Origin: Dactylosporangium sucinum | GTDB taxonomy: Bacteria > Actinomycetota > Actinomycetes > Mycobacteriales > Micromonosporaceae | Length of the DNA stretch: 52,258 bases | Assembly: GCF_014647515.1 (NCBI RefSeq) | Contig: NZ_BMPI01000026.1 | Location: 8,585 to 60,842, forward strand | Direction of reading: 5' to 3' | Shown here: positions 47,638 through 52,258 of the stretch, piece after piece | How the letters are laid out: every line of letters starts with the position of its first letter | Position numbering within the stretch: position 1 is the stretch's first letter | Made by a program: the position numbers and the translations under genes | The notes under the pieces: model-generated | The model's database searches: none | What the model was told of the DNA's origin: nothing | Seen by the model: the letters and a program-made list of their open reading frames with translations, nothing else

Positions 47638-48408
47638 TCAGGCGTAGCCGCCCGCGCGGATCGCCCGGCCGAGCAGGACCAGCGCCTCGGCCAGCCCCGG
47701 CGGGGCGCCGCCGGCCAGGAGGTGGGCGCGGTAGGCGTCGTCGTCGAGGAGCACCGGCTCGACGGGGCGGCCCAGCTGCGCCGCGAAGCGGGCCGCCAGG
47801 GCCGCGGCGTCCAGCGCCACCTCGCCCTTGACCGCCACGACGCCGGCGGGGGCGCCCAGCAGTACCCCTGCCGCGACCGCCGCGCAGTGATCGCGGTCCA
47901 CGTAGGAGACCGCGCCGCTGCCCGCGTTCGTCACGTGGCGGCCCGTCGCCGCGGCGGCGGCCCGGGCGGTTTCCAGGCCCTCCGTGTACAGGTTGTTGCG
48001 CAGCGCGGTCCACGGCACGCCCGTCGCGCGCAGGTGGGCCTCGGTCTCGCGGTGGGCGGCGTTGAGCAGGTCCGGCGGGCCGTCGCAGCCGATCAGCGAC
48101 GTGTACACCACGTGCCGCACCCCGGCCGCCACCGCAGCGTCGATCGCCGCGCGGTGCTGGGCGATCCGGCGGGCGTTGTCGCGGTGGTCGGTGCTCACGA
48201 CGAGGGCCGCGTCGACGCCCGCGAACGCGGCCGGGCCGATGTCGTCGAAGTCGGCGTGCCGGACCTGCGCCGCGGCCACCGCATCGGGGCGGCGGGTCAC
48301 GGCGACCAGCGCCGCGCGGCCCGACAGGTGGCGGAGGACGGCGCCGCCGAGCGCGCCGGCCGCGCCCGTCACCGCCACGACTGGAAATCGATTGCTCACG
48401 ACGATCAT
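47638..48408 (-). CDS. NmrA-like NAD(P)-binding protein
   Basis: The 256-residue protein begins with VVAVTGAAGALGGAVLRHL, an NAD(P)-binding fold without the classical Tyr-Lys catalytic pair. It continues with ALVVSTDHRDNARRIAQHRA, VVYTSLIGCDGPPDLLNAAH and WTALRNNLYTEGL, typical of QOR2/NmrA-type atypical SDRs that act as quinone reductases or redox sensors. It is divergent from an HxlR regulator, a common pairing. GTG 48399 (MSNRFPVV) is an equally good start. Confidence 0.85.
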   Translation of the reverse strand: MIVVSNRFPVVAVTGAAGALGGAVLRHLSGRAALVAVTRRPDAVAAAQVRHADFDDIGPAAFAGVDAALVVSTDHRDNARRIAQHRAAIDAAVAAGVRHVVYTSLIGCDGPPDLLNAAHRETEAHLRATGVPWTALRNNLYTEGLETARAAAAATGRHVTNAGSGAVSYVDRDHCAAVAAGVLLGAPAGVVAVKGEVALDAAALAARFAAQLGRPVEPVLLDDDAYRAHLLAGGAPPGLAEALVLLGRAIRAGGYA

Positions 48409-48475
48409 CGTCGGCGAGCATCCCGACCGGCGGAAGAAGGCACTTCGGACTGCCTCAGGCACACGGGAGGTACCA

Positions 48476-48898
48476 ATGGATCTGGAACTGCTGCTGCCGC
48501 CCGGGGCGACCGTGACCGAGACGATGAAGACCATCTGCCCGCTGCGCGACACGCTCGACCGGATCGGGGACCGGTGGACCGTCATCGTCGTCGTGCTGCT
48601 GCGCCGCGGGCCGTTGCGCTTCACCGAGCTGCGCAAGGCGGCCGAGGGCATCAGCCAGCGGATGCTCACGCACACCCTGCGCGCGCTGGAGCGTGACGGT
48701 CTCGTCACGCGGACGGTGTACGCGAGCGTGCCCCCGCGGGTCGAGTACGCGCTGACGGCCGTGGGGGAGGAGCTGACCGGGCCGCTGACCGGACTGCTGC
48801 ACTGGTCGGTGCGCCACCAGGAGTCGGTCCTCGCGTCGCGGGCGGCGTACGACGGGGGTTCCGCCGAGGGCAGCGGACCGGTTCGCGCGGGTGGCTGA
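48476..48898 (+). CDS. HxlR-family transcriptional regulator
   Basis: The 140-residue protein has the HxlR winged helix with ICPLRDTLDRIGDRWTVIVV, FTELRKAAEGISQRMLTHTL and ALERDGLVTRTVYASVPPRV. Cys21 lies where redox-sensing HxlR proteins (YodB, HypR) keep their reactive cysteine, so it may sense quinones or aldehydes. It is divergent from the NmrA-like gene, which it probably controls. GGGAGG precedes the ATG by six bases. Confidence 0.92.
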   Translation: MDLELLLPPGATVTETMKTICPLRDTLDRIGDRWTVIVVVLLRRGPLRFTELRKAAEGISQRMLTHTLRALERDGLVTRTVYASVPPRVEYALTAVGEELTGPLTGLLHWSVRHQESVLASRAAYDGGSAEGSGPVRAGG

Positions 48899-48916
48899 TG
48901 CGGCACGATCGAACCC

Positions 48917-49504
48917 ATGCGATACGGGGGCCGACTCAACCGCCTCGAGTTCACCGCGCTCATCGACCAGCAGGCCAACCGCATCCGGGCGAACGCGAGC
49001 ACGCTGCCGCTGTGGGGCCCGGCCGGCCGGACCGGGCCGTGCCGGATCGGTGCGTGGGGCTGGGAGGACGACCGGCTCGTGCACGCCGGGCTGCTGTTCG
49101 GCGACGCGGTCGCGGGCGGCGCGTGGATCGAGGTGGTCACCACCGCCGGCCCGCCGATGCCGCTGCTCATCGACGTGCGCATGGCGGCCGCGGACGAGGC
49201 GCCGCAGGACCACCGCGACGTCGAGCGGCGGCTGCGGGCGGCCTCGACCCCGGCCCCGCAGCGGGTCGGCATCGCCGTCGACGGCATCCCGAAGCGGTTC
49301 GACCACTGGCCGGCGCACGGGCTGGGCCGCGACCTCGGCACCGGCTGGCTGGCCACCCTCGACGAGGTGCCGGGGCTGCTGCTGCGGGTGTCCGGGCTGA
49401 CCCCGGCCGAGGTGAGCCTGACCCGCGTCGGCGACATCGAGCCGCACCTGGTCGGCACGCGGGCCCACCTGCTGGCCGGCTACGACGCCTACGGCACCGG
49501 CTGA
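48917..49504 (+). CDS. Conserved-looking protein of unknown function
   Basis: The 195-residue protein begins MRYGGRLNRLEFTALIDQQA and has no signal peptide or membrane helix. It is Arg/Ala/Gly-rich with several WGW- and DVR-type patches. No family was recognised. The ATG start 18 bases after the HxlR stop fits a leaderless or reinitiated gene. Codon use matches its neighbours, so it appears genuine. Confidence 0.65.
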   Translation: MRYGGRLNRLEFTALIDQQANRIRANASTLPLWGPAGRTGPCRIGAWGWEDDRLVHAGLLFGDAVAGGAWIEVVTTAGPPMPLLIDVRMAAADEAPQDHRDVERRLRAASTPAPQRVGIAVDGIPKRFDHWPAHGLGRDLGTGWLATLDEVPGLLLRVSGLTPAEVSLTRVGDIEPHLVGTRAHLLAGYDAYGTG

Positions 49505-49511
49505 GGCGCCG

Positions 49512-49970
49512 TCACCAGCGGGTGGCGAGGGCCTGCGCGAAGTTGACCCGCTGCAGGGCCTCGGCCGCGTGCAGCGGGGAGTAGACGATCTCCTGGGCCA
49601 TGTAGTGGTACGGCCCCGACTGGATCGACACGATGAGCGGCCCCGACATCGTGTGCGACTTGGCCGTCAGGAACAGCAGGCCGAGCAGCATGAAGAGGCT
49701 CAGGCCGCAGGTGAACGGGGCCATGACGACGCCGAGGACGCAGAAGATGACGGCGAGGGCGATGCCCCAGCCCGCGGTCGTGGTCATCGGGATCGGCTGC
49801 GACACCACCATCCACCGGCTGCCCTGGACCGGGAACACGCCGATGGGGGTGTAGATCGCCACGCCGTCGACCCGGACGTCACCGATCTGGATGTCCGGTC
49901 CGCTGTACGCGGGGGAGCCGCTGAACGGGATGGGCAGGGTCACACCCTGCATTGTGACCGGCCCATCCAT
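49512..49970 (-). CDS. Small membrane protein of unknown function
   Basis: The 152-residue protein has two adjacent hydrophobic helices (about residues 64-85 and 86-105) in GWGIALAVIFCVLGVVMAP and LSLFMLLGLLFL. The N-terminal 60 residues and the C-terminal 45 residues are soluble. The N-terminal part (PDIQIGDVRVDGVAIYTPIG) looks like a beta-rich domain. No family recognised. Convergent with the previous gene. Confidence 0.6.
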   Translation of the reverse strand: MDGPVTMQGVTLPIPFSGSPAYSGPDIQIGDVRVDGVAIYTPIGVFPVQGSRWMVVSQPIPMTTTAGWGIALAVIFCVLGVVMAPFTCGLSLFMLLGLLFLTAKSHTMSGPLIVSIQSGPYHYMAQEIVYSPLHAAEALQRVNFAQALATRW

Positions 49971-50063
49971 GCCTGTCAGCCGCCGCTCGCCAGGTCCGTC
50001 CGGTCGGCCAGGTCGGCGACCGGTCCGATCGGCCGGTGCGCGGTCGCCGGCGTCCCGGCCCGC

Positions 50064-50891
50064 TCAGCCGTTCGACATCATGGCGTTGAGCTCGCCGTAG
50101 CCGATCGCCCCGGCGAGGGCGGTGAAGGTGCCCTCGCCCTGGGCCTCCTCGGCGGCGCGGCGGGCCACCGTGTAGGCGGCCTCGGCGACCCACGAGCCGA
50201 GGCTGACCCGCGCGACCCCGAGCCGGGCCAGCTCGGCCACGGGCGGGGTGCCGGGCTGGGCGAGCACGTTGAGCGGGGCGGGGATCGCCGCGACCAGGGC
50301 GGCGATCGTCTCCGGATCGGCTACCCCGGGGACGAAGACGCCGGTGGCGCCCGCCGCCAGGAATGCCGCGGCCCGTTCCGCGGTGGATTCGACGGTACCG
50401 CCGCCGCGCAGGTAGGTGTCGACGCGCGCGTTGATGTAGAGGTCCACGCCCGCGGCCCCGGCGGCGGCCCGCGCGGCGGCGATCCGCTCGGCCTGCTCGG
50501 GGATGTCGCGCAGCCGCGCGCCACCGGCGCGGACGGTGTCCTCCAGGTTCACCCCGACGGCGCCGGCCGCGAGCACGCCGCGGACCGTGACGGCGACCTC
50601 GTCCGGGGTCGCGCCGAACCCGGTCTCGACGTCGGCGGTGACCGGGACGCCGTCCGGCACCGCGGCCACCACCCGCGCGAGGTGCTCGAGCATCGCCTCC
50701 CGCGACAGCGCGTCGCCGTCGGGCGCGCCGAGCGTCCACGCGACCCCGGCGGAGGTGGTCGCGACGGCCTTCGCGCCGGTTGCGGCGACGATGCGGGCCG
50801 AGGCGGCGTCCCAGGCGTTGGCGAGCACGAGGGGGGCGGCGGCGGTGTGCAGGGCCCGGAACCGGGCGGCGCGCGTCTGCTGGTCGGTCAT
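50064..50891 (-). CDS. Isocitrate lyase/PEP mutase family protein
   Basis: The 275-residue TIM-barrel enzyme shows the family residues: ANAWDAASARIV at the N-terminus, TADVETGFG (Asp87, Glu89) and NLEDT (Glu117, Asp118), which bind Mg2+ and the carboxylate. The Cys-bearing loop of true isocitrate lyase is absent, so it is closer to PEP mutase / 2-methylisocitrate lyase relatives or carboxyvinyl-phosphonate-type enzymes. It is divergent from a DUF5937 regulator sharing a 64-base gap. Confidence 0.9.
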   Translation of the reverse strand: MTDQQTRAARFRALHTAAAPLVLANAWDAASARIVAATGAKAVATTSAGVAWTLGAPDGDALSREAMLEHLARVVAAVPDGVPVTADVETGFGATPDEVAVTVRGVLAAGAVGVNLEDTVRAGGARLRDIPEQAERIAAARAAAGAAGVDLYINARVDTYLRGGGTVESTAERAAAFLAAGATGVFVPGVADPETIAALVAAIPAPLNVLAQPGTPPVAELARLGVARVSLGSWVAEAAYTVARRAAEEAQGEGTFTALAGAIGYGELNAMMSNG

Positions 50892-50930
50892 GCGGTTCAG
50901 TGTTGCGGCCCGGCGCGGGGCCGCCCAACG

Positions 50931-50948
50931 TTTCAGCCAGGGCTAAAT
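50931..50948. promoter_or_regulatory. Imperfect dyad between the ICL-family gene and the DUF5937 regulator
   Basis: TTTCAGCC (50931-50938) and GGCTAAAT (50941-50948) form an imperfect inverted repeat around AG. It overlaps the -10 element of the regulator gene, so it may be an autoregulatory site. Confidence 0.35.
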
Positions 50949-50949
50949 T
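50944..50949 (+). promoter_or_regulatory. -10 element TAAATT for the DUF5937 regulator (leaderless)
   Basis: TAAATT is followed by six bases and GTG 50956; a second GTG follows at 50959. Confidence 0.45.
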
Positions 50950-50955
50950 GTCGGG

Positions 50956-51891
50956 GTGGTGTCGATCGGACTGTCGGCCGGCGCGGTCGCCCGGATCCGC
51001 TTCGCGGTGTCGCCGCTGTGGGAGACCGTGGCGAGCGTGCGGGTGCTGCGCGACCCCGGGGCGCACGCGATCCACCTGCCCTGGGCGCGCCGGCACCGGG
51101 GGCTGCGCTTCGAGCGGCTGTGGTCGCTGGTGCCGCCGGGCCCGCGGTACGTCCCGGACTATCTGACGCCCGTCCCGCCCGGCTTCGCCCCGGAGCTGGA
51201 GGACGAGCTGGCGCTGCTCGCCGCGACCCCGCCCGAGGTGGTCGCCGCCGAGGGGCCGCCGGTGGACCTGCCGGGGCTGGTGGACGAGATCCGGGCGTAT
51301 TTCGCGGTCGCGCTCGGCCCGGACTGGCCGCGGATCCGCGGGCTGCTGGAGGCGGAGGTCTTCGCGCGGGCCCGCGCGCTGGCCGCGGACGGCGTCGGCG
51401 GGCTGCTCAACGACCTGCACGCGCAGGTGAGCTGGGCGGGGGACACGCTGTCGGTGCTGCACCGCTGGTGCACGGCGGCGGACGTGCCGGAGGGCGGCGA
51501 CCTGGTGCTGGTGCCGTCCGTCTTCGTGTGGCCCTCGGTGCTCACGGTGTTCGGGCCGGCGGCGCAGCTGGCCTACCCGCCGCGGGGCGTGGGCGCGCTG
51601 TGGGAGGCGCCGCCGCCGGCGCCCGCCGCGCTCGCGTCGGTGCTCGGCCGGGCCCGCGCCCGGCTGCTCGTCGAGCTGGCCGCGCCGGCGTCGACGTCGG
51701 CGCTGGCCGAGCGGACCGGGCTCACCGCCGGGGGCGTGTCGCAGCACCTCGGGGCGCTGCGGGCGGCCGGGCTGGTGCGGGCGCACCGGGCCGGCCGGAC
51801 GGTGCTCAACGTGCGGACCGCGGTGGCCGAGGCGCTGCTGGACAGCAGCGCCGGCGGCCACACGCACGACGGCGCCGACCGGCGGGGCTGA
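50956..51891 (+). CDS. DUF5937 / ArsR-type winged-helix regulator
   Basis: The 311-residue protein has a long N-terminal part (about 1-220) with RFAVSPLWETVASVRVL and YLTPVPPGFAPELEDELALL, typical of DUF5937, and a C-terminal ArsR-like winged helix with LGRARARLLVELAAPASTSA, LTAGGVSQHLGALRAAGLV. Such regulators are common in Micromonosporaceae and related groups; ligands are unknown. It is divergent from the ICL-family gene. Confidence 0.88.
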   Translation: MVSIGLSAGAVARIRFAVSPLWETVASVRVLRDPGAHAIHLPWARRHRGLRFERLWSLVPPGPRYVPDYLTPVPPGFAPELEDELALLAATPPEVVAAEGPPVDLPGLVDEIRAYFAVALGPDWPRIRGLLEAEVFARARALAADGVGGLLNDLHAQVSWAGDTLSVLHRWCTAADVPEGGDLVLVPSVFVWPSVLTVFGPAAQLAYPPRGVGALWEAPPPAPAALASVLGRARARLLVELAAPASTSALAERTGLTAGGVSQHLGALRAAGLVRAHRAGRTVLNVRTAVAEALLDSSAGGHTHDGADRRG

Positions 51892-51943
51892 TCCGCCGAC
51901 CGGCGCCGTCGCTCTGGCGTTCCGGACGTCACCACATCAGGTT

Positions 51944-52258
51944 TCAGTTGGCCGGGCCGAGCTCCGCAGCGGGGTTGCCACCCTCGATGACGGTGCCCTC
52001 GGCGAACTTGCTGTCGAACTCCTCGCGCAGGGCGTCGAGCTGAGCGAACTCGGCCTGGTGCGAGGACTCCGAGCCCTCGGCCGCGAAGACGTGGTTCGAG
52101 TCGTACTGGTCGTTGCTGTAGTTCGTGAACTCCTGCTCCGCGTAGTGCGAGCCGTCCGCGCCGTCGAACTCGACGGAGCGGCCCTGCTGGAAGTCGGTCG
52201 ACTCGGCCGACTCGGTGTCCTGCTCGTAGACGTTGAAGTTGCTGTCGTAGTCCGACTC
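51944..52258 (-). CDS. Acidic hydrophilic protein, C-terminal part (runs off right edge)
   Basis: The last 104 codons of a minus-strand gene are present, ending at TGA (51944-51946). The visible part contains repeated Asp/Tyr/Ser/Glu segments (YDSNFNVYEQDTESAE, HYAEQEFTNYSNDQYDSN), then a helix-like AQLDALREEFDSKFAEG and a final GGNPAAELGPAN. There are no Cys residues or hydrophobic segments. No family was recognised. Codon third positions are GC-rich as in real genes. The start is outside the window. Confidence 0.65.
   Translation of the reverse strand, partial: ESDYDSNFNVYEQDTESAESTDFQQGRSVEFDGADGSHYAEQEFTNYSNDQYDSNHVFAAEGSESSHQAEFAQLDALREEFDSKFAEGTVIEGGNPAAELGPAN

Overview
The window is about 52 kb of very GC-rich DNA. 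Coding density is high, third codon positions are almost all G or C, GTG starts are frequent, and most adjacent genes in operons overlap by ATGA or GTGA. Several families are typical of Actinomycetota: TIGR03085, the Trp-region membrane protein TIGR02234, the biotin synthase auxiliary protein, DUF5709, DUF5937, actinobacterial MocR regulators, and trp genes close to lgt. A mycelial actinomycete, plausibly of the Micromonosporaceae, fits best. That placement is inference. No rRNA, tRNA, CRISPR array, transposase or phage gene was seen. This looks like core chromosome with small accessory insertions.

Layout, left to right. 1-8.2 kb: the start of an acyl-CoA ligase gene, a TIGR03085 protein, a heterodimeric ABC exporter pair, a repeat-rich gap, a small membrane protein, and a drug-efflux-type ABC operon with its own TetR regulator. 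8.3-10.5 kb: a 744-residue protein that is mostly an acidic Ala/Glu tract. 10.8-22.7 kb: hisI-trpE-membrane protein, then a LigD-type polymerase and a convergent serpin, then trpCBA, a secreted beta-propeller protein, an SGNH hydrolase, a NUDIX hydrolase and lgt. 22.7-27.4 kb: an FAD monooxygenase and a biotin locus (bioB with its small auxiliary gene, divergent from bioF-bioD), then a PIN-like gene. 27.5-33 kb: a stripped-down histidine kinase, a thymidylate-kinase-like protein, an L,D-transpeptidase lipoprotein, a MocR regulator divergent from an amino-acid permease, and a DUF5709 gene.

33-42.5 kb is a carbohydrate region. A sugar ABC importer operon (binding protein, two permeases, GH1 beta-glucosidase) is divergent from a ROK regulator. 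A secreted protein with two F5/8 type C domains and a predicted beta-helix enzyme domain follows, behind a promoter carrying a perfect 18-bp LacI-type operator. 42.7-52.3 kb holds small operons: ArsR regulator plus SRPBCC protein, pentapeptide-repeat protein, geranylgeranyl-reductase-like oxidoreductase plus DUF1905 protein, beta-carbonic anhydrase plus SDR, HxlR regulator divergent from an NmrA-type protein, two uncharacterised proteins, an ICL/PEP-mutase family enzyme divergent from a DUF5937 regulator, and the 3' end of an acidic protein.

The most distinctive non-coding feature is a dispersed palindromic element. Five intergenic copies are each exactly 56 bp, with CATGATC/GATCATG-type ends and an inner TGGCTG core always 19 bases from the left end. 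Three of the four loci lie beside short tandem-repeat tracts. Other notable points are many apparently leaderless genes with a TANNNT hexamer (often TAGCGT) 6-8 bases before the start codon, rare TTA codons in hisI and trpC, a probable CTG start codon, and a tandem TetR operator.
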